Shown piece by piece: positions 24,591 through 34,022 of a stretch of 44,861 bases of DNA. The DNA comes from Deltaproteobacteria bacterium. Its GTDB lineage: Bacteria; Bdellovibrionota_C; UBA2361; OMII01. The translations under genes and the position numbers were made by a program. The number at the start of each line of letters is the position of its first letter. Within the stretch, counting starts at the first letter, position 1. The DNA is taken from assembly GCA_947488865.1 (NCBI GenBank), contig CANLCB010000006.1, positions 1 to 44,861 of the forward strand, read 5' to 3'. The notes beneath the pieces were generated by a model. That model saw only the letters and a list, made by a program, of their open reading frames with translations. It did no database searches and had not been told where the DNA came from.

Positions 24591-27500
24591 ATGATCGGGT
24601 CTCATCCTTCCGCTAAATCTAAGATTCTAAGCCACCTCAAAAAGCTCGCTCCGTTCTCAGTTGTGGAGCGAGGAATCAGTTGGGCTTCCCAGGACATGGT
24701 TTCTGATTGCAACGGGTCAGCTCACGCCGTTACCGGTGTTGTTCGCGAGGATGAAAATACCACTCACACAGTATCCCTCTCAATCCTCTCGTCTCACGAA
24801 GTTGACGCGACCTGTACATGCTGCTCTCACGGTGACATGCAAGAGCAATGGTGCGCCCACGCTGTCGCGCTCCTATGGCGCGCCGCCGACCTTGATTTCT
24901 TTGAACCTCGCGGCGGTTTTGGCGAGCGGGAGTCCACCTTTCGGGTAAATTCAAGCTCACCTCAAGAGATAGCAACCGCTATTCGCGAAGTGCACTCGCT
25001 AGAGCAGTCGCTATCGGTACCCGACGGCTCGGGAGCTCCACAACCCAAGCTCTGCACGCCTGAGGTTTCGATCATTCTCGACCTCTCAAGCGATCGCCTC
25101 GGTATAAGAGTAGCTTTCGATGACCAAGAACAAGAGCCCACTATCTTCGAAGGGTTTAAGTTCGTATCCACTCGCGCGCTTGACAATCTGCTTCTTCAAA
25201 TCCTTGAAGACGAGGGGTCGTGGGACGAGACTTCTCGCCTCTGGTTCATCAACTCGAGCAAGGGCATTGAGCTTATTCTGGGGCTGTTGGAAGAATATAA
25301 AGATGTCCTCAGCATCCGAAATCTCCAACCCATAAAGGTCAGCCACATCCCCCTAAACGCGAAGCTCTCGATGTCGTGGCACCAAACGTCACTTGAACTC
25401 GCGATGAGCTGGCTCGTATACTCGGGCGAGAAGCGCGTAGAGCTGTCTCGCAATCAGGACATCTTCGGAACGGGCCCTTTCTGGACTCTCGTTGACAACA
25501 CAATTTATCGGCTCTCGCCGCAGGCGGCTCGCATCGCGTCAATCTTTGGCTCAAGCCACTCCCTCACCCTCACTCGAGCTCAGGTAGGACCGATCCTCGA
25601 AGTGATGAATGAGCTAGGCTCCGACACCTTTGGCGCTCTTCATGTGTCGAACCCAGAGCTGCAACCCTCTGTAGAGATCAAGGACCCAACCCCAATCCTT
25701 TATCTAGAGCGAAGAGATGTCGCGTCAGACCACTTTACATCACACCGCAGCATTGAACTTTCAGCGGTTATTGACTTCGAATACCCTTCTCCTCCATCGA
25801 GCTCGAATACAGTTTACTTACGAAACCGGAAACAGGAAGCTGAGCAGCTAGCCCTTCTTTCGTCGCTAGGATTCTCAAGCACTCCAGAAAACCGCCGCTA
25901 CTCAATTCAGGGCGATGCCGCTCTCGATTTCATCCACGAAACGTACAAGCAGCTTGAGGAGCCGTGGAAGGTTCACGGTTTAGACATCGTGAAGAAAGGA
26001 GTCCGATTCGCGGACCTCCGCATAGCTGTGGCCCTCTCTGGCGCCTCCGCAAAGCGAGATCTCGACGATCTAGAGGACGCAAAATCCTCGGAGAAGCGTG
26101 GAGGTTCTATTGATTGGTTCGACTGTCACGTATCAGTGGTACAAAACAACGCGAACCTTCCCCTGTCAGCGGTGTTCAAAAACGCCCGTGGAGATAACGA
26201 TCGGTGGACTCGTCTTGATAGCGGCGCGTACGCGCGTATTCCAGGCGGAAACGTAGCGCAGCTTCGAACTATTCTTGGAATGGTCGATCCTAACTGCCGT
26301 GTCAGCAACACCATCAAGACCCGACTCTCCCTCGCTCAAGCGATCAGCCTTGGTCGCATTAACGACGCCGGATTCTCAGTTTCGCTCGATAGAAAGCTCG
26401 CGGCTCTCAACGCGAAGCTCTCCTCATTCTCAGAGATAAAGCCAATCTCAGCGTCGAAAGGGTTTAAAGGGAAGCTTCGCCACTACCAAGAGGAAGGTAT
26501 TAGCTGGCTCAACTTCCTTCACGAATTCGAACTCGGTGGAATTTTGGCGGACGAAATGGGACTTGGAAAGACGGTCCAAGCGCTCGCGTTCTTCCAACAC
26601 CTTCGCGAAAAGCGCGGAAAAAAGAAGGGGCAAAAGCCAATCCTGATCGTCGCCCCAACATCAGTAATCACGAACTGGAACTACGAAGTTAGAAAATTCA
26701 CGCCAGACATGAAGGTCGTGATGCTTCACGGACCAGGAAGAAAGGCACTATTCGAGCAGGTTCCAGAAGCCGACATCGTCCTCACTTCGTATGCCCTACT
26801 CCGAGTGGATCGGTACGACCTAGAGCGGTACGAGTTCTCCCACATCGTCCTTGATGAGGCACAGAACATTAAGAACCCACAGGCCGCGACCACGAAGGCC
26901 GCAAAGAGCATTCGCGCCCGATACCGCCTCGCGTTAACAGGTACACCGACCGAGAACCGTCCAATGGAACTCTGGTCGATCATGGACTTCCTGATGCCAG
27001 GCTATCTGGGGTCGTATGAGTTCTTCAGAGCCAACATCGAGCGTCCGATCCTTGAGGGAGGAACGTCAGTCAACGTGGCGCAGCTCCTAAACGCCAAAAC
27101 ACGGCCATTCATCCTCAGACGCCTCAAGGCGGACGTAGAGAAAGAGCTTCCACCTAAGATTGAATCAGTACTTCACGTTGAAATGGCCGCAAGTCAGCGA
27201 CAAATGTACAGTCAGATCCTTAACGAAGTTCGACCAAAAGTCTTCGACGCTATCAAGAAGAAGGGCATCCAAGGGGCTAGCGTTTCGATCCTTGCCGCCC
27301 TCCTCCGACTTCGCCAGGTCTGTAACCACCCGAACTCTATCGAGGCCTTCGAAGATCTTGAGGGATACGAGTCCGGTAAGTTCAATCTGTTGAAGGATCT
27401 CACTGTCGAGGCCCTTGAATCAGGACGGAAGATTCTTCTGTTCAGCCAGTTCCGAGGAATGCTCGGCATCATCCGCACATGGCTCCAAGAGATTCAGGTC

Positions 27501-27899
27501 AACCACCTCTATCTCGATGGAAATACTAAGAATCGACAGGAGCTCATCGATCAATTTACCAACGATGAGTCCGTTCGCCTCTTCCTCATTAGTTTGAAAG
27601 CGGGAGGATCCGGTCTCAACCTTATGGCTGCGGACACGGTTATCATTTACGATCCTTGGTGGAATCCAGCAGTTGAGAGCCAAGCGGTTGATCGCGCACA
27701 CAGAATTGGACAGAACAAAACAGTTTCTGTGTATCGTCTCGTAACAGAAGACTCCGTTGAACAGAAGATCATGGCGCTTAAAGAGAAGAAGTCTAAACTT
27801 GTTGACGCTCTCGTTAACGAGAATGGACTCTCAACTCTCAAGCTCGCTAAGACCGACCTCGAAAGTCTCTTCAGTCCGCTTCCCGAAGCGGGAGAGTAA
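24591..27899 (+). CDS. SWIM-domain SNF2-family helicase
   Basis: A large SNF2/RapA-type double-stranded nucleic-acid translocase. Near residues 75-100 a SWIM zinc finger (CTCC...CAHAVALLW) precedes a ~500-residue region with no motif I can name. The motor occupies about 630-1100: DEMGLGKTVQAL (motif I), VAPTSVITNWNYE (Ia), LDEAQNIKNP (II, DEAQ), LALTGTPTENRPMELWS (III), then LLFSQFRGMLG (IV), LKAGGSGLNLMAAD (V) and DRAHRIGQNKTV (VI). The track begins at a TTG; the ATG at 24591 has a -10-like box 6 nt before it. Bacterial SWIM-SNF2 proteins are thought to remodel nucleoprotein or stalled polymerases; the exact role is unknown. It is followed by an IHF/HU gene 450 bp on. Confidence 0.92.
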   Translation: MIGSHPSAKSKILSHLKKLAPFSVVERGISWASQDMVSDCNGSAHAVTGVVREDENTTHTVSLSILSSHEVDATCTCCSHGDMQEQWCAHAVALLWRAADLDFFEPRGGFGERESTFRVNSSSPQEIATAIREVHSLEQSLSVPDGSGAPQPKLCTPEVSIILDLSSDRLGIRVAFDDQEQEPTIFEGFKFVSTRALDNLLLQILEDEGSWDETSRLWFINSSKGIELILGLLEEYKDVLSIRNLQPIKVSHIPLNAKLSMSWHQTSLELAMSWLVYSGEKRVELSRNQDIFGTGPFWTLVDNTIYRLSPQAARIASIFGSSHSLTLTRAQVGPILEVMNELGSDTFGALHVSNPELQPSVEIKDPTPILYLERRDVASDHFTSHRSIELSAVIDFEYPSPPSSSNTVYLRNRKQEAEQLALLSSLGFSSTPENRRYSIQGDAALDFIHETYKQLEEPWKVHGLDIVKKGVRFADLRIAVALSGASAKRDLDDLEDAKSSEKRGGSIDWFDCHVSVVQNNANLPLSAVFKNARGDNDRWTRLDSGAYARIPGGNVAQLRTILGMVDPNCRVSNTIKTRLSLAQAISLGRINDAGFSVSLDRKLAALNAKLSSFSEIKPISASKGFKGKLRHYQEEGISWLNFLHEFELGGILADEMGLGKTVQALAFFQHLREKRGKKKGQKPILIVAPTSVITNWNYEVRKFTPDMKVVMLHGPGRKALFEQVPEADIVLTSYALLRVDRYDLERYEFSHIVLDEAQNIKNPQAATTKAAKSIRARYRLALTGTPTENRPMELWSIMDFLMPGYLGSYEFFRANIERPILEGGTSVNVAQLLNAKTRPFILRRLKADVEKELPPKIESVLHVEMAASQRQMYSQILNEVRPKVFDAIKKKGIQGASVSILAALLRLRQVCNHPNSIEAFEDLEGYESGKFNLLKDLTVEALESGRKILLFSQFRGMLGIIRTWLQEIQVNHLYLDGNTKNRQELIDQFTNDESVRLFLISLKAGGSGLNLMAADTVIIYDPWWNPAVESQAVDRAHRIGQNKTVSVYRLVTEDSVEQKIMALKEKKSKLVDALVNENGLSTLKLAKTDLESLFSPLPEAGE

Positions 27900-28353
27900 A
27901 TTTCTTCAGCATGGAGATCTGTCGGCTACGGTCTCTGTCACAACGAGTATCGCGAGAATCGCAAGCGATACGTATTGTGCGCAGCGATCTCCTTTTAACG
28001 AGCGGCATTTCGGCAGCGCTTTACCTCGCAAACTTTTGAAAATAAATAACTTTTGCGAATCCTTTCAAGCGCCTTGGAGCGTCTTATCTAACGGACGCTA
28101 TCTGACTGTTGCTGGTCTAAGAGCCGTTGAGGCAGGAGGGAAGTGGGTCCGATTTCATAGCGGTGTTTGTTTTTGAGTCTTTTGAGACGAATTTACAAAA
28201 CCCATGCAAATCAACCACTTATCTAGGTACCTCAAAAATGGCTTTTGACCATCACTTGACGAGATTCCCGCTACTTGCGTGTAACCACTTGTCATTGCTT
28301 AGGTAGTACGTTAATTGATTTTCGATCGATACCTTCATTGGGGGATCTTCTGT
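27900..28353 (+). other. Upstream region of the IHF/HU gene
   Basis: About 450 bp with no convincing gene. It holds a GTATCGC/GCGATAC inverted repeat (27947-27971) without a T-tract, possible end signal of the SNF2 transcript, and AT-rich DNA with two TTGACN boxes around 28245-28260. The likely IHF promoter is listed separately. Confidence 0.5.
28289..28316 (+). promoter_or_regulatory. Sigma70-type promoter of the IHF/HU gene
   Basis: TTGTCA and TTAATT are separated by 16 bp, which would start transcription about 30 nt before the ATG. A second candidate, TTGACG with TGTAAC at 18 bp, lies slightly upstream. Confidence 0.5.
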
Positions 28354-28686
28354 ATGGGCAATGCACGTTACTGTTTAACTAAGGCTGACCTCGCTGACGC
28401 TATTTACGCCGCTATCGATATCGATAAGCAAAAGGCAGCGACTATCGTTGAGGACTATGTCGAGCTCATCAAGGAAGCGCTCGATAAGGAGGCCAAGGTT
28501 ATGCTTTCGGGCTTCGGATGCTACGAAGTGAAGTCGAAGCCAGCTCGTCGAGGACGCAATCCTCAGACTCGCGAGACGATTATCCTTCGCGCTCGACGCG
28601 TAGTTAAGTTCAAGCCGAGCCAACTTCTCCGCCGCGCTATTAACGGCGAGAAAGTTTCGGACGACGAGATCGACAAAGAGTATTAG
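28354..28686 (+). CDS. HU/IHF-family DNA-binding protein (IHF-alpha-like)
   Basis: A 110-aa nucleoid-associated protein that bends DNA as a dimer. LTKADLADAIYAAI opens the helical dimerisation half, and VMLSGFGCYEVKSKPARRGRNPQTRETI is the family signature including the beta-arm with the intercalating Pro. FKPSQLLRRAIN is the C-terminal helix. The longer N-terminus (MGNARYC) and the acidic C-terminal tail point to IHF-alpha rather than HU, though HU is not excluded. The track start at 28315 adds 13 unlikely residues; a GGGGGA stretch precedes the ATG at 28354. A promoter upstream and a terminator downstream make it a single-gene unit. Confidence 0.92.
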   Translation: MGNARYCLTKADLADAIYAAIDIDKQKAATIVEDYVELIKEALDKEAKVMLSGFGCYEVKSKPARRGRNPQTRETIILRARRVVKFKPSQLLRRAINGEKVSDDEIDKEY

Positions 28687-28720
28687 TCTTCCCTTGTTTT
28701 TCGAGGGTTCGAACGAAGAG

Positions 28721-28758
28721 ACGCGCCTCGCTCCAATTGCGGTAGCAGGCGCGTTTTT
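28721..28758 (+). terminator. Rho-independent terminator after the IHF/HU gene
   Basis: ACGCGCCT and AGGCGCGT form an 8-bp stem, extended by GCT/AGC across a one-base bulge, followed directly by TTTTT. Confidence 0.88.
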
Positions 28759-28862
28759 CGTTTCCTAAACTTTCGCACCTCAAAACTCGCTCTGTGGAAA
28801 CGGCAAGGGTGCCCCCTAGACAGATTTTGTCGCAAGAGTCTGCCCATCAAGAGGAACCAACG

Positions 28863-30233
28863 ATGCTTCAGTCGCTCACCAAACGACAGGTTCTAACCAT
28901 CCTCCTGGGTCTCATCGCCGGCTCTATCTGGTTTTTGTACAACCTATCCCTCCCCTCAATCTATCGGGGCGAAGGCTGCTGTGACGTTCAGCAATATTTC
29001 GCTTTATCTCAAGGAACACTTTCAAGCGTAGCGTCCCACTCATCCTTTCGAGTATTCGGATATCCGCTCATCCTTCACATCTACAACGCCTTGTTTAGCG
29101 ACCCGCAGCTTGCCGCGAGACTCATCGAACTGACTCAGCTTCTCGTCGCCTTCGCGAGCTCCGCGTTTCTTTTTTACGCGCTCCGATTCAGTGGGCTTCC
29201 GGTGCCATTCATAAGCCTAGCGCTTCTCTTAAGTCACCCAGGGCTCACGAGCGCGGCGTCCCTGCGAATCACAGACAGCCTCGCCACAAGCATTTTCTCA
29301 ATCGCCATCGGAGTGATGGCGATGCTCTTTAATGGCCATCAACGAACGCGGGCCCTGTTTTTCGCTCTTGGGATACTTCTAGGGATTCTACCGACGCTGC
29401 GCCCCTCTTTCGGACCACTCATTTTCACCACACTTCCACTTATCTTAATCGGGATGTTCCATAGGTCTCTCACACAGGCGCGCAATCCACTTTTCGCGCT
29501 CGGCAAAACATCCATTCTCGTAGGCATCTTTTGTCTCGGATTCCTCCCGCCGCTCGCCAAACTTGCCTTCAATTGCAAATCGGCAACCGGCAAATACGCT
29601 CTCATCGATCCCGCAACCTCCGCGCAACACGGCGCGGGCTCGATCACCTGGGGATTTCACTATATCCGCCTTTGGAGCGTTGTCTCAGAGCACGGGTTCA
29701 AAAACTTTAACGTCGTGCGGAACTCCACGTTCGATAACTGCAACGTAGAGCCGCCGCACCTGGCGCAAGGACTTCTCAAGTGTTACTCCGGACATTGGCG
29801 AGAAGTCCCGGAACAGATCCTTAACAAGACCATTAGCCTGTCGGATAACTACCATCTTAATTCTTACGCGAGCGAAATTACCCCCCAATGGGTCGTCTGG
29901 TACAACAGATTCTTTAACGCGATTACTTTTATAGGGCTATTCTCAGCGATTTATCTGCTAGCGCGCGGAACGATTCAACGCAGGTTTTTATCGACCGCCT
30001 TTACGATTCCAGCTCTTGTGTATGTGGCCATCCAGGTCAATATGCACATCGAAACGAGATATATGTTTCCCGTCACTCCTTTATTTTTCCTTCTTAGCTG
30101 CACATCGATCTCACTCATTCGCAAATCTCCCCCGATTTGGAGAACTCTCGGGGCCGTGTGCATCCTGGCCCTCGCCGCTCTGTTTTTTCAACGAATCACC
30201 ATGTGGGACAGCCTACCAATCGTAGCGATGTAG
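28863..30233 (+). CDS. GT-C-type membrane glycosyltransferase-like protein
   Basis: A 456-aa polytopic membrane protein with about 11 hydrophobic segments. After the first helix (VLTILLGLIAGSIWFLYNL), a loop with RGEGCCDVQQYFALSQG contains the D...Y arrangement seen at the active site of GT-C enzymes (PMT/ArnT/GT39 family), which transfer sugars from polyprenyl-phosphate carriers on the outer face of the inner membrane. ETRYMFPVTPLFFLL near the C-terminus resembles the conserved RYxxP block of these families. GAGGA lies 8 nt before the ATG at 28863, so I discard the upstream 23 codons of the track ORF. It follows the IHF terminator and is a single gene. Donor and acceptor are unknown; the family call rests on topology and weak motifs. 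Confidence 0.75.
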   Translation: MLQSLTKRQVLTILLGLIAGSIWFLYNLSLPSIYRGEGCCDVQQYFALSQGTLSSVASHSSFRVFGYPLILHIYNALFSDPQLAARLIELTQLLVAFASSAFLFYALRFSGLPVPFISLALLLSHPGLTSAASLRITDSLATSIFSIAIGVMAMLFNGHQRTRALFFALGILLGILPTLRPSFGPLIFTTLPLILIGMFHRSLTQARNPLFALGKTSILVGIFCLGFLPPLAKLAFNCKSATGKYALIDPATSAQHGAGSITWGFHYIRLWSVVSEHGFKNFNVVRNSTFDNCNVEPPHLAQGLLKCYSGHWREVPEQILNKTISLSDNYHLNSYASEITPQWVVWYNRFFNAITFIGLFSAIYLLARGTIQRRFLSTAFTIPALVYVAIQVNMHIETRYMFPVTPLFFLLSCTSISLIRKSPPIWRTLGAVCILALAALFFQRITMWDSLPIVAM

Positions 30234-30289
30234 AGCGTTCGATCTGTTAAAGGGCATCGAGTTTTTTAAGAAACGGTTTGCAGATTTTA

Positions 30290-31084
30290 TTACTCCGGCG
30301 AGGAATAGTCGCGAGCGTATACCCACATCAGTTCAGTTCGCAGCGAGTCCTTCCAGCAGCTCAGAGCATGCCCCTTACTCGGAATATCTTTGAGGCGCTC
30401 AACTACCTCCAATAGGATAGGACCAAACTGTGCCCGAACCCGCTCCCGCGCCCCTCCATCTGATACTACGCTCAATGAACAAGCGCTCACCGAGAGTTCC
30501 GCGAGCTTAATCAGGAAAGCCTCAGGGTCTCTCTTCAAGATCCCGACAAAATATTCTTTGTTAAATTGCCGCTCTATCTCCGCAAGACTCCGAGCGTCTC
30601 CCCGCATTTGAGCCGTAACAGCCATGTCGTGAAAATCTTGGGGAGTAAGCATCTCCACGATCTGCGCCACCCTCGCTCCAAACCGATCTCCAATTAACCG
30701 CAACGCCTCGCCCCGCATATTTCCGCTCGGCGAAAAGTCCCCTCCGAGCAACCGAAGAATACGATCGGGTTGATGCTCCACGGCCGCATGAAGGAGGGCG
30801 GCTTTGAGAATAGTAGGCTGGGCGAGACAAAACTTCTTCGCCGTTGTTATCGCTACCTCGAGCGGTTGATTGATAAATGGCTGACCGTCGAAGCGATCCG
30901 CTTGACGAAAATGGGCACAGAAGGATAGGTCTCGAGCCGCGAGAACATCCATCCCCTCAACATATCCAATCTTCGATTCTAGAATGATCTGGTCAAGCTC
31001 AGCGACAAGCTCTCGAGTACGCGCATACTGAGCTGAACAATTCACCAGCCGCGCTGTTTGTTGATGCGTGTCAAAGCCGACCAT
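30290..31084 (-). CDS. Degenerate RelA/SpoT-type HD-domain protein
   Basis: A 264-aa protein that follows the hydrolase half of RelA/SpoT proteins: AHFRQADRFDGQPFINQPLEVA (compare AHxxQxRKSGEPYIxHPxxVA), TILKAALLHAAVEH (AALLHDVVED), IGDRFGARVAQIVEMLT (FGxxVxxLVxGVT) and AFLIKLAELSVSACSL (LIKLADRLHNMRTL). In active enzymes Mn2+ is held by His, the His-Asp pair and the Asp of LADR. Here His58 and His99 remain but the paired Asp is Ala100, and the LADR Asp is Glu196. Hydrolysis of (p)ppGpp is therefore doubtful; a binding or regulatory role is likelier. There is no synthetase, TGS or ACT domain. GGAGGG precedes the ATG. It is a single gene downstream of tkt on the same strand. Confidence 0.75.
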   Translation of the reverse strand: MVGFDTHQQTARLVNCSAQYARTRELVAELDQIILESKIGYVEGMDVLAARDLSFCAHFRQADRFDGQPFINQPLEVAITTAKKFCLAQPTILKAALLHAAVEHQPDRILRLLGGDFSPSGNMRGEALRLIGDRFGARVAQIVEMLTPQDFHDMAVTAQMRGDARSLAEIERQFNKEYFVGILKRDPEAFLIKLAELSVSACSLSVVSDGGARERVRAQFGPILLEVVERLKDIPSKGHALSCWKDSLRTELMWVYARDYSSPE

Positions 31085-31250
31085 GAAGACCCTCCGTAGC
31101 GTTCTAGGACTATCTTCATGGTACTGAAATAATGGCGCCCAACAAAATGGAAATACGTCGCGGATAAAGAACCATCGACTCAGCTTTCACCAATCTTCGG
31201 AGGAAAAAGGTATCCTCTACAATGAGCCACCGCGAATCGCACGATTCTCC

Positions 31251-31315
31251 GTCGCCAAGCGACGTGCGAGACCGCCGTTTCCGGCGGCCCCGCGAGTAAG
31301 AACCTTGAGGTCTTA
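31251..31315 (-). repeat. Stem-loop cluster after the transketolase stop
   Basis: Three hairpins lie in a row: GTAAG...CTTAC around the tkt stop codon, CCGCCG-GAAA-CGGCGG (minus-strand GNRA loop) and GTCGC-TTG-GCGAC. None has a T-tract. They could protect the tkt mRNA 3' end or form a factor-dependent end. Confidence 0.55.
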
Positions 31316-33304
31316 CTTCTTAATCCAGGCGGAGATCTTCTCTTTTATCGCCTTGCCTGTGAAGCCAAACTTCTCGCATAGAACTTCGCCAGGAGCGGAA
31401 GCGCCGTAGTGATCGATTCCAATCGCGAGAACATCTCGAGCAAGGAGATTACTCCACCCGATCGTTGTTCCGGCCTCAACGACGACAGTCGGAACACCCT
31501 TAGGAAGCAACCCTTCTTTGAAGGACTCAGATTGCTGTTTATAGAGCTCAACGCATGGCATCGAGACGACTCGTGCTGGAGTACCTTCAGCCTCAAGCGC
31601 TGTAGCCGCCTCAACTGCCGCCCCAACCTCAGAACCTGTCGCCACAATCACGACCTTCGGTTGAGCAACCTCATTAAGAGCATACGCTCCCTTGAGAACG
31701 TCATCCGGGCTAAAGGACGCCGGACGGCTAAGTGCCGGCAAGTTCTGTCGGCTGAACAAGAGCGAGCTTGGTCCGTTCTTGCGATTAAGGGCAGCGTAGT
31801 AGCTCATAGCTACCTCAACGCCATCCGCAGGACGGAACACATACATGTTCGGAATAATGCGCAAGCTCATCGTGTGCTCGATAGGCTCGTGCGTTGGTCC
31901 ATCCTCTCCTACCCAGAAGCTATCATGGGTGAAGATGTACAGTGCTTGGAGGTGAGAGATCGCCCCTACACGCATCGCTGGACGCATGTAGTCAGAGAAC
32001 ACAAGGAAGGTCGCTGTGTAAGGGATCCATGCTTGGGTGTACGCCAACCCGTTAGCGGCCGAGCCCATGGCGTGCTCACGAACTCCGAATCGAAGGTTCA
32101 AACCCTTAAAGTTGTCAGGCTCAAGGTCGCCTCCCCCAGAAACAGCCGTTTTGGTTGAAGGGTCGAGATCTGCGGAGCCTCCAATGAAGGAAGGAACGAG
32201 CTTAGAGATAATCTGAATCGCCTTCCCTGAAAGGTTTCTGGTCGCGTCCTTCTTTGGCTCCTTAAAGGCCGCCAAAAGCTCATCCTTGAGCTTAGGATCA
32301 AGGGCTCGAGTAAGCTGAGCGTCGAGCTTCTTCGCAAGCTCTCCGTTCGCGCTGCGCCATGCGTTGTAAGAGGCGTTCCACTTAGACTGCTCCTGCACTT
32401 TCGTCTCAATGCTCGCGGCACAGAACGCCTTAACATCGTCTGGAACGAGGAACTGAGCTTCCTCTGGCCACCCGAGATTCTTCTTGGTCGCCTTGACCTC
32501 ATCAGCCCCGAGAGGCGCACCGTGCACATCGTGGGTATTCTTCTTGTTGGGACTTCCAAAGCCCAGGATGGTGCGACAGCAGATAAGACTTGGCTTATCC
32601 GTCTGAGCGGTGGCTTTATCGAGAGCGGCTGCGACAGCCTTCATGTCGTGACCATCAACGCTTTGAACGAACCAACCGTATGACTCGTACCGTTTCGCGA
32701 CATCCTCGGTGAAACAAACCTCCGTCTCGCCCGCGAGGGAGATCTTGTTATCGTCCCACAGGTACACGAGGTTACTAAGCTTCAAGTGACCAGCCAATGA
32801 GGCGGCCTCCGCGGCAACACCTTCCATGAGGTCACCGTCACTCACAAGCGTGAACACGCGATAGTTGAAGATGTCCGCGCCATACCGAGCGGCAAGCATC
32901 TTCCCAGAGAGCGCGAGACCGACACTGTTCGCGGCGCCTTGGCCAAGCGGCCCAGTGGTGCTTTCAACGCCCGGAGTCATCCCAAACTCTGGATGTCCTG
33001 GGGTAATGCTGTCCCACTGACGGAAGCTCTGAAGCTGAGACATCGGAAGGTCGTATCCAAAGAGGTGCAGCATCGAATACAACACCATGCACCCGTGCCC
33101 AGCGGAGAGAACGAATCGGTCACGGTTAATCCAAGTTGGATCTTTCGGATTGAACCGGAGGTAGTTCGCCCAAAGCACTGAGGTAAAATCCGCGGCGCCG
33201 AGTGGTAAGCCTGGGTGTCCGCTATTGGCCTTCTGAATCGAATCAATCGAGAGCGTTCGCACGGTGTTCGCGAGCTTCTGAAGGTTTGCAAGGTCAAGTG
33301 TCAT
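31313..33304 (-). CDS. tkt: Transketolase
   Basis: A 663-aa TPP enzyme that moves two-carbon units between pentose, hexose and triose phosphates in the non-oxidative pentose phosphate pathway and Calvin-type cycles. [28 protein letters not shown] and the TPP/Mg motif [19 protein letters not shown] are in the N-terminal domain; [15 protein letters not shown] and [19 protein letters not shown] are in the central domain, and [10 protein letters not shown] in the C-terminal domain. The length is that of a complete bacterial transketolase. GGAG lies 5 nt before the ATG. It sits 35 bp after the thioredoxin-like gene and is probably co-transcribed with it. Confidence 0.97.
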   Translation of the reverse strand: MTLDLANLQKLANTVRTLSIDSIQKANSGHPGLPLGAADFTSVLWANYLRFNPKDPTWINRDRFVLSAGHGCMVLYSMLHLFGYDLPMSQLQSFRQWDSITPGHPEFGMTPGVESTTGPLGQGAANSVGLALSGKMLAARYGADIFNYRVFTLVSDGDLMEGVAAEAASLAGHLKLSNLVYLWDDNKISLAGETEVCFTEDVAKRYESYGWFVQSVDGHDMKAVAAALDKATAQTDKPSLICCRTILGFGSPNKKNTHDVHGAPLGADEVKATKKNLGWPEEAQFLVPDDVKAFCAASIETKVQEQSKWNASYNAWRSANGELAKKLDAQLTRALDPKLKDELLAAFKEPKKDATRNLSGKAIQIISKLVPSFIGGSADLDPSTKTAVSGGGDLEPDNFKGLNLRFGVREHAMGSAANGLAYTQAWIPYTATFLVFSDYMRPAMRVGAISHLQALYIFTHDSFWVGEDGPTHEPIEHTMSLRIIPNMYVFRPADGVEVAMSYYAALNRKNGPSSLLFSRQNLPALSRPASFSPDDVLKGAYALNEVAQPKVVIVATGSEVGAAVEAATALEAEGTPARVVSMPCVELYKQQSESFKEGLLPKGVPTVVVEAGTTIGWSNLLARDVLAIGIDHYGASAPGEVLCEKFGFTGKAIKEKISAWIKK

Positions 33305-33339
33305 TACATCTCCTACATCAATAAAAATTTAAGAACTGG

Positions 33340-33891
33340 TTATTTCCACTTAATAGAGCATCCGAGAGGATGAACGAATTGGGGCTCTGGAACTTGGCCC
33401 GCTAATACAGATTCAATCGCCTTCGAAAGATAGTCTCTCGTAACCTTTGCTGGGTCTCGAGGACTGTCATTAATGGTTCCGTGATACACAAGCGTCAGAG
33501 AAGAATCGAAGAGATAGAACTCAGGAGTACACGCCGCGTCGAACATCCTCGCGACCTGCTGCGACTCGTCGTACAGATACGGATAAGGGAGCGACATCGT
33601 CTGAGCCTTCTCCTTCATCTTGTCGTAACTGTCTTCGGGATATTTCCCAGCGTCGTTGCTGTTAATGACAACCGTCTTCAGACCTTCGGACTGAAACCGG
33701 TTCACTATCTCAATGAGCATCTCCTCACTCCCCTTTACATAAGGGCAATGATTACAACCGAAAGCCACTAAGAGCGCTTTCCCGTCTTTCAGGTATTCGG
33801 AACCAAGTCGGCAACCATCGACGTTCAAGAGCTCAAACGTGGGCAGCTTCGATCCGAGGGAAAATGTCGTGCTGAGAGATTCTCTCTCCAT
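33340..33891 (-). CDS. Thioredoxin-fold (AhpC/TSA-like) redox protein
   Basis: A 183-aa thioredoxin-fold protein without a signal peptide, so probably cytosolic. LGSKLPTFELLNVDG opens the AhpC/TSA-type domain, and VAFGCNHCPYVKGSEEM carries the CxxC active site in place of a single peroxidatic Cys. ACTPEFYLFDSS holds the cis-Pro loop (TPE). The protein ends LGCSIKWK, as seen in a widespread subfamily of uncharacterised redoxins. It likely acts as a thiol-disulfide reductase or peroxidase; the partner is unknown. GAGGAAGG precedes the ATG. It lies 35 bp upstream of tkt on the same strand. Confidence 0.87.
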   Translation of the reverse strand: MERESLSTTFSLGSKLPTFELLNVDGCRLGSEYLKDGKALLVAFGCNHCPYVKGSEEMLIEIVNRFQSEGLKTVVINSNDAGKYPEDSYDKMKEKAQTMSLPYPYLYDESQQVARMFDAACTPEFYLFDSSLTLVYHGTINDSPRDPAKVTRDYLSKAIESVLAGQVPEPQFVHPLGCSIKWK

Positions 33892-33909
33892 ACCTTCCTC
33901 TGTTCTTTG

Positions 33910-34001
33910 TTAGGCGAAAGCAACATCTCGCCCATTCCGCCTAATGGAGCACGGATACGGGGGTAAATGGTTAACATCCAAACGTTTTTTGTTCAACGTT
34001 T
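33910..34001. repeat. Inverted repeats between alpha/beta hydrolase and redoxin genes
   Basis: TTAGGCG/CGCCTAA (33910-33944) can compete with an inner GGCGA/TCGCC stem, and AAACGTT/AACGTTT (33980-34001) forms a second hairpin. The region is 131 bp and gene-free. On the minus strand neither has a good T-tract. Confidence 0.45.
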
Positions 34002-34022
34002 TTGTTAGGACTCTTCGCCCAA

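Noticed and set aside
27757-28176. 139-aa ORF running from the SNF2 3' end into the gap
   Set aside because: Half is a shadow of the SNF2 gene and the rest matches nothing; no ribosome-binding site.
31409-32158. 249-aa plus-strand ORF
   Set aside because: Antisense to the transketolase C-terminal half; no recognisable domain.
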